Positions 1 to 9,380 of a stretch of DNA of 15,347 nt are shown piece after piece (position 1 is the stretch's first letter; every line of letters begins with the position of its first letter). The stretch comes from Bacteroidia bacterium (GTDB taxonomy: Bacteria > Bacteroidota > Bacteroidia > Bacteroidales > CAJPTX01). The stretch covers positions 1 through 15,347 of the forward strand of contig CAJPTS010000024.1 in assembly GCA_905373625.1 (NCBI GenBank), given 5' to 3'. A program made the position numbers and the translations under genes. The notes under the pieces were generated by a model. That model did no database searches, had not been told where the DNA came from, and saw only the letters and a list, made by a program, of their open reading frames with translations.

Positions 1-3000
1 ACCCTTTACCGTGTAGGTATTTTCTACTCCATCCACTTTTTCTAAGTTGGTCAGCTTGAGCGATTTCACACGGATGTTAGCCTCGTCATTATTCGTGACA
101 GTTAGAACAACCTTATCGCCATAATGCAGCTCGGTGGTTGGCAAGATGGGTGTTTTATTACCATCCGCGGCTAACAACTGCGCGTCGATTGTGATACCAG
201 CGGGTGTTACTACCTCGAGCTTATAGACTGTCTGGCGGTAAATCACTGCAATGGAGGCACGCTCCGTATTAACCAGCTTATACTCGTCGCCCGACTTAAC
301 TAAGCCTTCTACCACAATGCCGTTTTCCGCAAGTTCGCTCCCAGCATTAGGTTTAGTGAGTATTTTACACATCGCCCCCAATGGGATCTGATCGCCATTA
401 TTCACTTGTGTTGGTACGCCATCTTTCTGATAGGTAACTTCTACCGATCCCAGCGTTTCTGGCGTTACGGTAATGGTAACAGGAACGAGCGTTTCGATCC
501 AGCCCGACACAGTTATTTGTACGTTAGCTTCTACCTGATAGACAAACTCGCCGTACTTACTCCACTCACTACCCGTTACATGTTTTGCACCCGTAACCGT
601 AAGAGTCGGATGTGCGCCTAGCGCTGTTGTAAAGCGACAAGCAAAATAAGAACCTCTAGGTAATTTGGTATTCGGTTCTATAGTAGACACTCCATTCTTA
701 CTGATGGCATCCACTGCCAGAGTATAAGGCTGTTCATGTACATCTTTACCTTCGGGTGTAAAAGCAATTGTATGCCACTGTGACTCATCTTTCGTATAGG
801 TGATGGTAAACTTCACATTCTTGTCACCTTTCACTTTATACGTAGTACCCGACTCGAGTGTAGCACCCTCTGCTACGATAGCCGATGTATAACCTAAAGA
901 GGAGATCTCAAACTTGAGCAGATCGTCTGCCTTCAACTTAACATCTTCGTGATTAGCAACCAACTGATCATTGAGGTACAATTGGTAAGTGCAGCCATCT
1001 TCTTTACCCACCTCAACAACTGATAGCGTAAGAGGAGCAAAGAACTCAACCTCAAGGGTCGCATCCTTAGCAAGTAATTTGAAAGTATTGGCCTTGCCCG
1101 CCGTTGTAATCTTTGCAGGATCGTATTTGAAACGATACGCATTAGCAGGATTCGTAGGCGTTACTTCCACACTAAATGGCGCATTCGGACCTAAAGCTAG
1201 CTGCAAATCAGAACCTGAAACGGGAGAAGTGACTTGTGTATTACCATTGTAATAGGTAACCTTAATAGTCCCTTCGGTAGAAGATTTTACCGTAAGATTA
1301 CTAGGTTCTTGTTTTAGTGTTCCGTAGAATGCACAGAAACCGCCATATCCCTCTGAAACGGGAGTAGAAAATAAATCATCAAAAAGGTACAATTTTTCTA
1401 CTCTACCACTATTTCCCGCGCCCGACTGCCCGAAAAATGTGACATACAAGCCATTGCCCGATAAAATAGGGCTACCACGCCCCTCACTCGTTGAGGTGGG
1501 CACCATAGACATATAAGCTTCGGAAGAAATGGTATGTGTATAGGCTTCTATGGCAAATGTATTCTTGTTATATACGGCAAAGCCCAACTGCATTGGCCAT
1601 AATTCATACTCATCTGTGAGATTGTCCTCCGTAGCATATTCCGAACCATCGCCAAAGCGGATCGCTTTCGTCCCCGATGACCCCTGATTTGGACCCTCCG
1701 CAAGTCTATGATCAAACTGCCAAAATACCCTATCACCTGCCACTGCGATTCCGTGGTTTTCTGCATACCCCGCCTGTACAAATTGCGCTTTGCCAAATTC
1801 TCCGTCGGTGGTACTTGCCGTTCCCCAGAAAGCATTTGAAGAGCTTAAGGCATCTAGAAGCTCCGTCGCTCCCCACATAACTTTCTTGCCATATTCTCCT
1901 GCTACGTACAACGTCTTCCCACTTTGCGCAATAGAAGTCACACTCACGCCTTTAGGAAGTTTCTTTACCCACTCTACCGTTTTAAGTGCACGGTCTGTTT
2001 TTATCAGATAACGTCCGCCTATCTGCCCCGCCTCCTCGATGTCGCGATCCAAGAAATGCACGGGTTCGCTTAACGGAACTGCATCATTTTTCTTAGTACC
2101 ATTACTACAGAGCATCGAGAAATAAAAAGCATCATCTGCCATATGTATAGCATCTATAGAATACAGAGATAATGCATCTTGGTTCGTGACATAATCCACT
2201 TGTGAAACAGATGCCTGCGCTGGATTCGATATGTCTATTTGAGCAATTATTTGCTTTCCGCGCACTCCACCATCAACAGTCTTTTCAGGCGTTCCATATT
2301 TTATGACAACTTTTTTGTTGTTGGGCGCTTTTCCAATCTCTGCCGAGATCTTACCGTCCAAGATCAAATGATTGTCAGCATAAAGCAGACGGCGCAAAGA
2401 GAACCAATAATTGCTCTTTGTGATAGACGGATTGGCATCTTCAAAAGGTTTGAATGCACGGACGATCTTACCGTCAAGCGTTACTTCCAGAATGTAGATG
2501 TAACGAACAGTAATAAAGTCTTTGGGGACAGACGTATTGGTAAACGTCTCGGTAATTTCATATGCCTCAGTTCCCTGAACCCAACGCGCCAAGATGTTGT
2601 CTGTACGAGCCTCATTACGTCTTACGGGGGCTACCTCTACGGCAACATAAATTCGGTCGGAGGCAGCCACGGCAACCACGGCACTAAAATTCCCGTCCGA
2701 ACTAGAGAGCGCCCACTGTATATTGCCATTTGCATCGGTATATACAAAGAATACATTTGCATTTGCAGGTTCAACCATGGAAGACGGGGAACCCCAAACC
2801 GTGCCCGTATAGCCCGTTAAAGTTGTCGTTGTGCCCACTTTCAGAGTTGTCTGGGTCTGCGAGCTATGCCATGTTCCGTAATAGAAGAAATTTTCCTGTC
2901 CTACAGGAATTACCCCTTCGGGTTTCTCACGCTTCGGGTTACGTATCCCTCCTTTCGCCGTTATGGTTAGATGTGCATCCGAGAGTTTCGGTGGTTTTAC

Positions 3001-3069
3001 TGGCGCGGCGAAAAGCTGCGTCAGCAAAAATAGCAGTGGAACAAATGTTCCAAGGAAAAATTTATTCAT
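1..3069 (-). CDS. Large secreted beta-rich surface protein, C-terminus beyond the left edge
   Basis: The frame is open for 1023 codons from ATG at 3069 to the window edge, with no stop; I read every triplet. Residues 1-22 form a signal peptide (charged MNK, hydrophobic core, A-A cleavage site before PVKPP), so the product is exported. Residues ~300-555 contain spaced blade-like segments (near 310, 385, 445 and 538, such as KTLYVAGEYG and NGLYVTFFGQ), suggesting a beta-propeller. From ~590 to the edge are about five divergent beta-repeats of 75-100 residues (starting near 592, 680, 764, 863, 947), resembling the divergent InlB B-repeat type. It starts 15 bases after the barrel gene stop, so it is the fourth gene of the operon. 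A type IX secretion C-terminal signal would fit, but that end is not visible. The ligand is unknown. The open frame is certain; the fold is inferred. Confidence 0.9.
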   Translation of the reverse strand, partial: MNKFFLGTFVPLLFLLTQLFAAPVKPPKLSDAHLTITAKGGIRNPKREKPEGVIPVGQENFFYYGTWHSSQTQTTLKVGTTTTLTGYTGTVWGSPSSMVEPANANVFFVYTDANGNIQWALSSSDGNFSAVVAVAASDRIYVAVEVAPVRRNEARTDNILARWVQGTEAYEITETFTNTSVPKDFITVRYIYILEVTLDGKIVRAFKPFEDANPSITKSNYWFSLRRLLYADNHLILDGKISAEIGKAPNNKKVVIKYGTPEKTVDGGVRGKQIIAQIDISNPAQASVSQVDYVTNQDALSLYSIDAIHMADDAFYFSMLCSNGTKKNDAVPLSEPVHFLDRDIEEAGQIGGRYLIKTDRALKTVEWVKKLPKGVSVTSIAQSGKTLYVAGEYGKKVMWGATELLDALSSSNAFWGTASTTDGEFGKAQFVQAGYAENHGIAVAGDRVFWQFDHRLAEGPNQGSSGTKAIRFGDGSEYATEDNLTDEYELWPMQLGFAVYNKNTFAIEAYTHTISSEAYMSMVPTSTSEGRGSPILSGNGLYVTFFGQSGAGNSGRVEKLYLFDDLFSTPVSEGYGGFCAFYGTLKQEPSNLTVKSSTEGTIKVTYYNGNTQVTSPVSGSDLQLALGPNAPFSVEVTPTNPANAYRFKYDPAKITTAGKANTFKLLAKDATLEVEFFAPLTLSVVEVGKEDGCTYQLYLNDQLVANHEDVKLKADDLLKFEISSLGYTSAIVAEGATLESGTTYKVKGDKNVKFTITYTKDESQWHTIAFTPEGKDVHEQPYTLAVDAISKNGVSTIEPNTKLPRGSYFACRFTTALGAHPTLTVTGAKHVTGSEWSKYGEFVYQVEANVQITVSGWIETLVPVTITVTPETLGSVEVTYQKDGVPTQVNNGDQIPLGAMCKILTKPNAGSELAENGIVVEGLVKSGDEYKLVNTERASIAVIYRQTVYKLEVVTPAGITIDAQLLAADGNKTPILPTTELHYGDKVVLTVTNNDEANIRVKSLKLTNLEKVDGVENTYTVKG

Positions 3070-3084
3070 GGTTTATAGAATTTG

Positions 3085-4599
3085 TTATCTCATACTCAAA
3101 AATCCGTAGCGCAGTCCGAGCTCGCAGAGCCATGCTGCATGAGAACTCTTTACATGCTCATAGCCTCCCGTAAACGCTATTGCCACCCGTTGGGTGGGCG
3201 TAATACGAAAGCCACCTTCGAGTGTCAGACGTAGCGCATAACGCGGTTCGCTGTAGTAGCGTTCTATGCAGTTTTGTAACTGCACGAGGAAACGCGCTTC
3301 TTGTCCCCATAAACCGCGGCTTAATAAAGATTGTGCCCAACTGCCCCATAAGACAACAGACCAGTCATAATGAGCGTAAAAACGCTGATAGAATAGTTGA
3401 AGCTCTTGCAAGAAGCGCTGCTGCTCAAAATGGTACTTTCTGTGCTTTGTGTGCAATGCTGCCAACTCGCCTTGGTATGCAACGTGAAACAATGCCGAAG
3501 GCATTGTATACTGATAGGCGATGCGCGCTTTATAATTACTCTGGATGCCTAACCAAGCAGCTACACGATGATATTCTCGCTCTTCCGTAATATTGGGCGA
3601 TGTATTGACTTGGTGGGTGTAATAATCTATCTCGTAACCAGTGCGTTGTGCATAATCAAGATAGAAACCGAAGCCTAGTTGTTGGGTTGCAAATGTAACA
3701 GGGAAAAAGAGTGTTGCCTGAAGTTCGTTTTGCTTAGTTTCTGCAACTTTTGTGTAAACAATAGTACGTCCAAAAGCATTGTTACGCTTGTAGGCAAGTT
3801 GTACAAATGGCCAATACCGATGCAGTGGAGCGGCTTGTAGTGTACAAGCGTATTCGGCAAAGATGTATTTTATGCTCTCCGAACGTTTTTGCACACTGAG
3901 GTCGTGCTCATAGAGCCCAAGACCGAGATGATAGTAGACATAGTCTTGCCTATCTTCTTGCTCGTTGTTAAGCGAAAAAGATTCTGTGTAGTATCTGAAA
4001 TCGCCCTGCGCCGCCATTACATAGTATGGTAGTTTGTAACTGAGGGCAAGGATTGTGGTAAAATCGCCCACCCGTGCAAGTGGTCTCGGATCTTTTTTCC
4101 CAAACTGCGTAGTACCCGCAAAGTTTCCTCCGATCCCCACACCGAGGTCGTGCCAAGCATAGCAAAGCGTACCCCCCAATTGGTAGTCCTCGCGTGTAAG
4201 CGTCCGCCGCGAAGTATCGAGCGAAATGTAAGGATAAAAGAGTTCTGGTTGCGCCATGGCAATGCCGTACACCTTTGCTCGCTGCCTGTACTGGTAGGCA
4301 GCATTCCCCTGCGCTCCCCATTTGGCTTGCTTTGTAGAGCCCGTAGCGCGTACGCTATGCAGCTGCTCGCTCTGCCCATACTGGGGTAAACGAACGCCTT
4401 CTGCGCCTTGCCAAGCCGAATAGTCATAACTGACAGCAAGCTTGTCGTGTAGCGTCTCATACAGTGGGTGGAGTGTAAGTCCTGTTTTAGGAAAGACGAC
4501 GGACGTATCAGTCCAAAACCTCTGTCTGATTTCTACACTCTGCCCTAGCGATGTGAGTGCTACTAGCAAAGAAAGGAGCGTTAATACCGCAATACGCAT
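3085..4599 (-). CDS. DUF6850-type outer-membrane beta-barrel protein
   Basis: 504 residues. Residues 1-20 are a signal peptide (MRIAVLTLLSLLVALTSLGQ). The mature part is rich in alternating aromatic and polar strands ending with glycine or tyrosine, and its last strand finishes YGFLSMR, as expected for a membrane barrel. The segments QPELFYPYISLDT (117-129) and KDPRPLARVGDF (159-170) are what made me recognise the Bacteroidota DUF6850 barrel family. This is recall, not a search. It lies 32 bases after the lipoprotein gene and 15 bases before the secreted protein gene, so it is almost surely co-transcribed with them. Its role is unknown. Plausible roles are a partner barrel for the TonB receptor or an anchor or export channel for the secreted neighbour. 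The reading frame is certain and the barrel assignment likely. Confidence 0.88.
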   Translation of the reverse strand: MRIAVLTLLSLLVALTSLGQSVEIRQRFWTDTSVVFPKTGLTLHPLYETLHDKLAVSYDYSAWQGAEGVRLPQYGQSEQLHSVRATGSTKQAKWGAQGNAAYQYRQRAKVYGIAMAQPELFYPYISLDTSRRTLTREDYQLGGTLCYAWHDLGVGIGGNFAGTTQFGKKDPRPLARVGDFTTILALSYKLPYYVMAAQGDFRYYTESFSLNNEQEDRQDYVYYHLGLGLYEHDLSVQKRSESIKYIFAEYACTLQAAPLHRYWPFVQLAYKRNNAFGRTIVYTKVAETKQNELQATLFFPVTFATQQLGFGFYLDYAQRTGYEIDYYTHQVNTSPNITEEREYHRVAAWLGIQSNYKARIAYQYTMPSALFHVAYQGELAALHTKHRKYHFEQQRFLQELQLFYQRFYAHYDWSVVLWGSWAQSLLSRGLWGQEARFLVQLQNCIERYYSEPRYALRLTLEGGFRITPTQRVAIAFTGGYEHVKSSHAAWLCELGLRYGFLSMR

Positions 4600-4631
4600 T
4601 GAACCAAATGATAAAGCTTTTACTCCCCCAT

Positions 4632-6467
4632 TTATTCTAGCACGACGCGGGGCGAGGGTTGTGAATCGGGGATAAAATCTACCGAAGAGTTGTTAGTATC
4701 TTGGAGAATGTAACGATCGCCCTCCTTACGCGCCACCTTTCGGCGTATAGTCTTTGCAATATTGGCCTTCGTACAATAGGTGTAACCCACATCAAGATGA
4801 GCTGGGAGCGGGCGACAAAGCGGACCTGACGGTTTTGCGACAATTACGCCGTCCAATACGTAACGTGATGAATAGACGTAAATTTTCGTAGACGAGCCAT
4901 TAGGGTTAATCGCATCTGTTATATGCTCAGCTAAGAATTCTGGCATGGGTTTGTCGGCTTTCGTGATAAACCAAGCTTTGTAACCGCGGTTGTGAAAACT
5001 AGTAACCGTCTTCGTGTAACTAAAATAGTTTATCATGTTAGGCACCTCGGGGGTATCGGTATCGCGCCAGTCGTTTTCGGCTATCTCAAAGTCGGCTGTA
5101 GAAAGATCTACAGGACTCCCAGGATTTATAGCGTGATGGTTCAACGCATTTTCCGCCACGATGACCGACTTCCCAGGGTCAAGTCGATGTTCGCGTCCCG
5201 AGCCAGGAAAAGTAAAAATGAAGCCTGGTACTACATTATCCGTATTCAAATATTCTGGGAAGAAAATTCCATTCTTAACCGCCGTGTTTTGGTACGTTTC
5301 CGAAACAGAGACCCCATCAATGTAAATGGGGCGAGACGAATTGTTGTAAAGCTCCACGTAACCGTCTGCATTGTACATCTGACCTGTAGCAGCAGAACGA
5401 CTCTTCGTGAAATAGATCTCCTTAAATACAAGAGCGCTAGCGGGATAACTTGGCTTTACTTCTATGGTGGGCACAAGTGGTGGTTCAGTCCCCGTCTCCT
5501 TAGCGTGTCGGATCTCAGTATACGGAATCTGGCACACGTACATCCGAATCCCATCAGAGGCATAAGCGCTCACCTGCCCCTGCAAGGCATAAAAGCCATA
5601 AGGCAGAGACGCAATAGAGGCTTTCCCTTCCGCATCGCACATTAGTTCGTAGGTAGTGGCTACGCCCATTTTTTGCAAATAGATCTTCTCGTCTTGCAAC
5701 GAATAGGTCGTATACTCCTCTGGAAGCTTCAGAAATAACTGATAAGGCTCTTCGCCTTCCCCCGTCCCGCCTAATGCCTGCAATACGAGGCGGTATACGG
5801 AATTCTCAGTCTCTACCACAATCTGCTCCATATGACCATAGTAGCGGGTATCTTCGCGCCCCTTAACCAACTCGCCCGAACAGTCCGCCACATAATTTCC
5901 TTCTACGACGGTAAACTCAGCAATCCCTTGCGCATTCGTGACTGCCGATACTACTCTCTGTGTAACCGTTTCTTTCAAATTTACTACGATGCCCGCTGGA
6001 GAGAGCGATGCAAGTTCCGCAGGCAGCACTACTTGGATGCTCGTAAGGATACTCCCCTCCACCCAGTCTGGGTTCGGTACATAAGATTTATCTAATGATA
6101 CCGTAAAACGCTCGTTCTGTGAAAACGCTACGCGAAGCGCTGCGCCAGAATAAAGGGCAAGCAGTTTCCCCTCATTCTTTTTCCCATGTACTTGGATGTT
6201 ATAATTTCCGCTCTCAACATGAAATGTCAGAGGCTGACACGCTACACTCAGGGCACTGTCCAGACGGTGCGTGCGCACATTTTCTAGGACAACATAAACG
6301 TCGCTCACGTCTAACGGCTCTACACCATCTGGGGCTGTTAACCGAATCTCGACGTCGATATCATGGGAGCTCTCCTCGTCACGACAACTGAGCAAGAAGA
6401 GAGAAAAGAAGGCTAACACTCCGACTAATAGGAGCTCGCCGCGGTAAAAGATGTTTTTGTTTTTCAT
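4632..6467 (-). CDS. Surface lipoprotein of DUF4876 type with a lamin-tail-like domain
   Basis: 611 residues. The N-terminus is a lipoprotein signal: a hydrophobic run ending LFLLSC, so Cys28 is the expected lipidated residue. It is followed directly by RDEE, an acidic stretch like the Bacteroidota export signal that sends lipoproteins to the cell surface. Residues ~36-330 look like three similar beta-sandwich modules (about 37-120, 140-225, 240-310). Each has a 'plain residues, then GNY or GFY' turn like carboxypeptidase regulatory domains. From ~345 comes a lamin-tail-like domain with the core NADGYVELYNNSSRPIYIDG (366-385), extending to about 600. The start ATG overlaps the receptor stop as ATGA, implying translational coupling. 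A ligand-capturing partner of the receptor is the most natural role, but this is inferred; the ligand is not shown. Confidence 0.88.
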   Translation of the reverse strand: MKNKNIFYRGELLLVGVLAFFSLFLLSCRDEESSHDIDVEIRLTAPDGVEPLDVSDVYVVLENVRTHRLDSALSVACQPLTFHVESGNYNIQVHGKKNEGKLLALYSGAALRVAFSQNERFTVSLDKSYVPNPDWVEGSILTSIQVVLPAELASLSPAGIVVNLKETVTQRVVSAVTNAQGIAEFTVVEGNYVADCSGELVKGREDTRYYGHMEQIVVETENSVYRLVLQALGGTGEGEEPYQLFLKLPEEYTTYSLQDEKIYLQKMGVATTYELMCDAEGKASIASLPYGFYALQGQVSAYASDGIRMYVCQIPYTEIRHAKETGTEPPLVPTIEVKPSYPASALVFKEIYFTKSRSAATGQMYNADGYVELYNNSSRPIYIDGVSVSETYQNTAVKNGIFFPEYLNTDNVVPGFIFTFPGSGREHRLDPGKSVIVAENALNHHAINPGSPVDLSTADFEIAENDWRDTDTPEVPNMINYFSYTKTVTSFHNRGYKAWFITKADKPMPEFLAEHITDAINPNGSSTKIYVYSSRYVLDGVIVAKPSGPLCRPLPAHLDVGYTYCTKANIAKTIRRKVARKEGDRYILQDTNNSSVDFIPDSQPSPRVVLE

Positions 6468-9175
6468 AACGATATACGTAATTCAGCTCCAAAATGAGGA
6501 GTATAATCTCTGGTGACCAATCTGTTAAACTTGGCTCGATAGTCGGGTAAATAACACCAAAGCCTGTTAACAAAGAAGGCTAAACGCACGTGCTGCCCAA
6601 TCTCTTTCGTAGCTTTCAGATTTACGGTGAGGGCAAACGGAGTAACGTCTGGCTCAAAATATTCTTTATTGAACGCACGCACTAAAAACTTAAGCTTCGC
6701 GTCTTGGGCGTCAGCATCGGTAAAAGGCTTCACATTGCCATCTAGGTCGCGATAGTACTGTGGGCGACCGTCAAAAGGTAGAGTCTGCGAGCGCGAGAAC
6801 CACACGCACTGCACCATAGTGGTAAAGAGTAAACGGAGCTGCGGGAGGTGTGTATAGAAGCGCGCCGTAGAATTGAATTGTTCGTATCGTCTCCCATTGC
6901 TCCATGCATATATTCCTACGTAAGGGTACTCTTTCCCGTCCAATTTAATTGATGGCCGATACTCTTCGGGTTCACTAATATCATACGTGGTATGAAAATA
7001 TGCGCCAGATACATCGGCAGACGTACCCAACAGCTCCCATTTGGGCAACTGAACTCGGAACTCTATACCACGTTTCAACGTACTAAGACTGTTGGCGGGC
7101 TTCCCCAATGCCTTCAGTGTATATTCCTTCTTTGGCGTCAAGTCTTCGATTCTTGGTTTGCCCGAGGGCGTTCCAGGTACAGAATAAGTGTTGTACTCGT
7201 ACGGTAGGTAATGCGTGGCATAGGTAAATCCGTTACGCATAGATTCGTAAAAGAGCGTGACCTCGGTGTGCACATCGCCTAAATTTAATTCTGCCCCCGC
7301 TTCCCATTTATTATATGACGATGGGCGCAGTGCAAGATTACGCGCGTCTTCTATAAACGTGGTAAGCCAGAGTAAACGCCATGCTTCGTTCAACGAATAG
7401 TAATTCAGGGACTGCAAATCAAAATAGGCGAGAGTGGGCGCCAGTTGTTCGAGTGTAGGCCATTTGGTCTGCTTTCCCCATCCCGCACGTAGTGCAAACT
7501 GTACGGGCAATCGTCCCAAAGCAAAGCGTGGGAAAGCATAATAGGCATTGATACGCGGATCAAACTGTGCGTCGCGCAAGGCAGAATAAGCTTCTGTAGC
7601 ACCTCGCAACCAACCCGCACGTACTCCCGCAACGAGCTCAAGCTCACCATACCCCCCCGAAGCCGAGAGCTTGTCTTCGGCATAAGCACTAACGGGGATG
7701 TAAAAAGGCACATCGCTATACTTGCGTGGGCGCGAACTGGTGGGCGATCCAGGCGCGGGCGGACGCTGCAAATCATAAGTGTAACCTCTGCCCACATTGC
7801 CCTCAAAACGCATTTCTGCTCCGACGCTGACTGCGTGCGTTAGCCCCCAAAATTGCCAGTGTTCGCGTAGCTCCAGAAGTCCGTAACCTTGCAGGGGTTT
7901 ATTTACCAAACTATACGTGGAGAGATACTCGAAGGGGAGGTAGATGCCCTCATATTCGCCACTCTTATTACTCAGAGGCAGCCCCTGTCCGCCTCGCACT
8001 GAGATGTTTTTTACACGTCGTATTACGTCCTCCGTATAGTCATACGAAGCCGTGAGATGGATGGCAGCAAGCCAAGGTTTATCCACAGTCCATTCCGTTT
8101 CTCCGCTCAACTGATAACGCGAGTAATAAGCTTTGTAATTCTCAATGTGGAGCGTGAGATCGGGGTCAGTGCGCTCCGTCTGAAGCGTACCGATGTAGTT
8201 GGCACGCAAGCCGAAGGAAAGAGGTAGATCCGCGAGGTGGGTTTTAGCCGTCCAATTGGCTTGAGCCGAATAGCGTGCAAAGCGTTCTAACTGCTCGCGC
8301 TCGTCTGGTGTAGCATAGGTATACTCTCCTCCGAGATGCAAAGTCCCCACGGGAAGATGCACACCCTTTCCTACATACACTAGCCCCGAGAGTGGATCTA
8401 CCTTCGCCCGTAGCTGCCATGGCGTTACCCCTTGTTTGGCACGCAAAACGAAAGCACCACTACTTAGATCGCCGTAACGAGCGGAGGCTATACCTCGCAG
8501 CAATTCTACACGCTCATAGTGATCTGTAGAAAGCATTCGGAGGTCGATCCCTGCATTAACGGTACTGCGCTCGCTCACCTTTTGATCTACTGGGAGCGTA
8601 TTCAGATTCGCGTTGTTAGATATGGGCACACCATTTACAACCACAGCCGTGCCGAGCGAGGTATTATCATCGCTACTCACCTGCCGGAGGGTAACCTGTT
8701 TCACGTTATCAAGACGACCATCCGTGGCAAGTTGACCAGGAAGGTACTGTAATACATCGGCTAAAGATGCGGGTTGGGCGTGTTCCAGAGTAGCTTGGTT
8801 TACCTGCAAGGCTGTACCGCTCTTCTGAGCTGCACGTGCCGTAACCACCACATCCTCCAAAGCAAGCGAAGTGGCACGCAAACGTACTATGTAAAGAGTA
8901 TCTACGGGGAAGTGCAGATTCGCGCTGTAGGTCTCGTACCCTACGTAAGTCACCATGAAGCGGTGAGCGCCCTTAACCTTTCCACTGATAACAAACTCTC
9001 CTTGCCGATTGGAGAGTGTACCAAGATTGAGGTCTGGCAGAAAAACTTGTGCTGACTCTAGGGGCTCGCCCGTCTGTGCATCTATTACGCGCCCACGAAA
9101 AGAGACCGCAAGACTAGCCGATGCTACCGAGCATGCACAAAGTATCACTAGGAATTTTATGACAAGCCAACGCAT
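6464..9175 (-). CDS. TonB-dependent outer-membrane receptor with N-terminal carboxypeptidase-regulatory-like domain
   Basis: 903 residues from ATG at 9175. Residues 1-20 are a signal peptide (MRWLVIKFLVILCACSVASA). Next is a carboxypeptidase-regulatory-like beta-sandwich (~24-112: FRGRVIDAQTGEPLESAQVF, then the GYE turn). It ends in LEDVVVTA, the usual place of the TonB-box-like segment. The plug domain (~118-240) has VVVNGVPI and the closing ERVELLRGIASARYGDLSSG. The rest is a 22-strand-type barrel rich in Tyr, Trp and Arg. Such receptors use TonB/ExbBD energy to import iron complexes, cobalamin, glycans or peptides; the substrate here is unknown. A frame extension to TTG at 9208 is rejected: that codon lies inside the -7 box TACCTTTG and would precede the transcript. 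GGGGAGG stands just ahead of the ATG. It is the first gene of the operon. Confidence 0.95.
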   Translation of the reverse strand: MRWLVIKFLVILCACSVASASLAVSFRGRVIDAQTGEPLESAQVFLPDLNLGTLSNRQGEFVISGKVKGAHRFMVTYVGYETYSANLHFPVDTLYIVRLRATSLALEDVVVTARAAQKSGTALQVNQATLEHAQPASLADVLQYLPGQLATDGRLDNVKQVTLRQVSSDDNTSLGTAVVVNGVPISNNANLNTLPVDQKVSERSTVNAGIDLRMLSTDHYERVELLRGIASARYGDLSSGAFVLRAKQGVTPWQLRAKVDPLSGLVYVGKGVHLPVGTLHLGGEYTYATPDEREQLERFARYSAQANWTAKTHLADLPLSFGLRANYIGTLQTERTDPDLTLHIENYKAYYSRYQLSGETEWTVDKPWLAAIHLTASYDYTEDVIRRVKNISVRGGQGLPLSNKSGEYEGIYLPFEYLSTYSLVNKPLQGYGLLELREHWQFWGLTHAVSVGAEMRFEGNVGRGYTYDLQRPPAPGSPTSSRPRKYSDVPFYIPVSAYAEDKLSASGGYGELELVAGVRAGWLRGATEAYSALRDAQFDPRINAYYAFPRFALGRLPVQFALRAGWGKQTKWPTLEQLAPTLAYFDLQSLNYYSLNEAWRLLWLTTFIEDARNLALRPSSYNKWEAGAELNLGDVHTEVTLFYESMRNGFTYATHYLPYEYNTYSVPGTPSGKPRIEDLTPKKEYTLKALGKPANSLSTLKRGIEFRVQLPKWELLGTSADVSGAYFHTTYDISEPEEYRPSIKLDGKEYPYVGIYAWSNGRRYEQFNSTARFYTHLPQLRLLFTTMVQCVWFSRSQTLPFDGRPQYYRDLDGNVKPFTDADAQDAKLKFLVRAFNKEYFEPDVTPFALTVNLKATKEIGQHVRLAFFVNRLWCYLPDYRAKFNRLVTRDYTPHFGAELRISL

Positions 9176-9205
9176 ATCCTCCCCTCTTTTGTCAAAACTA
9201 AGAGA

Positions 9206-9236
9206 CAAAGGTAGTTGTATTGCTATGGTTGGAAAA
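9206..9236 (-). promoter_or_regulatory. Probable promoter of the TonB receptor operon
   Basis: On the minus strand the -7 box TACCTTTG (9213 to 9206) matches the Bacteroidota consensus TAnnTTTG exactly. About 19 bases upstream is a TTTT run (9236-9233) in place of the usual -33 TTTG. Transcription would begin near 9200, giving a leader of about 25 bases before ATG 9175. The position is right, but no start site has been measured. Confidence 0.6.
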
Positions 9237-9255
9237 AAGATCCACTACCCTATTT

Positions 9256-9278
9256 CTATCGCCCTTGCGATAGTTTTT
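9256..9278 (+). terminator. Orphan terminator-like hairpin or palindromic site
   Basis: CTATCGC, loop CCTT, GCGATAG is a perfect 7-bp stem followed by TTTTT, which is textbook intrinsic terminator form for the plus strand. No plus-strand gene ends before it; the sequence to its left codes the receptor on the other strand. It could be a relic of a lost gene, a block against antisense transcription into the repeat region, or a protein-binding palindrome upstream of the receptor promoter. The structure is certain and the role is not. Confidence 0.6.
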
Positions 9279-9380
9279 AGGGAGCACGTAAGGCTTTTCT
9301 ACCTTTTGATTACACGAGTAATAATGATCTAAATCCCTATTTCTTACGAGAAAAGCGAGACGCTTTGGCTTAAAATAATA
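9279..9380. other. AT-rich spacer with a small palindrome
   Basis: No gene is seen. The only structure noted is AAAGCG-AGA-CGCTTT (9352-9366), a perfect 6-bp inverted repeat just before the repeat arrays begin. It has no T-tract and could be a protein site or chance. Confidence 0.4.

Noticed and set aside
2239..3173. Plus-strand open frames opposite the secreted protein and barrel genes
   Set aside because: They are shadows of the minus-strand genes, whose frames carry signal peptides and domain structure.
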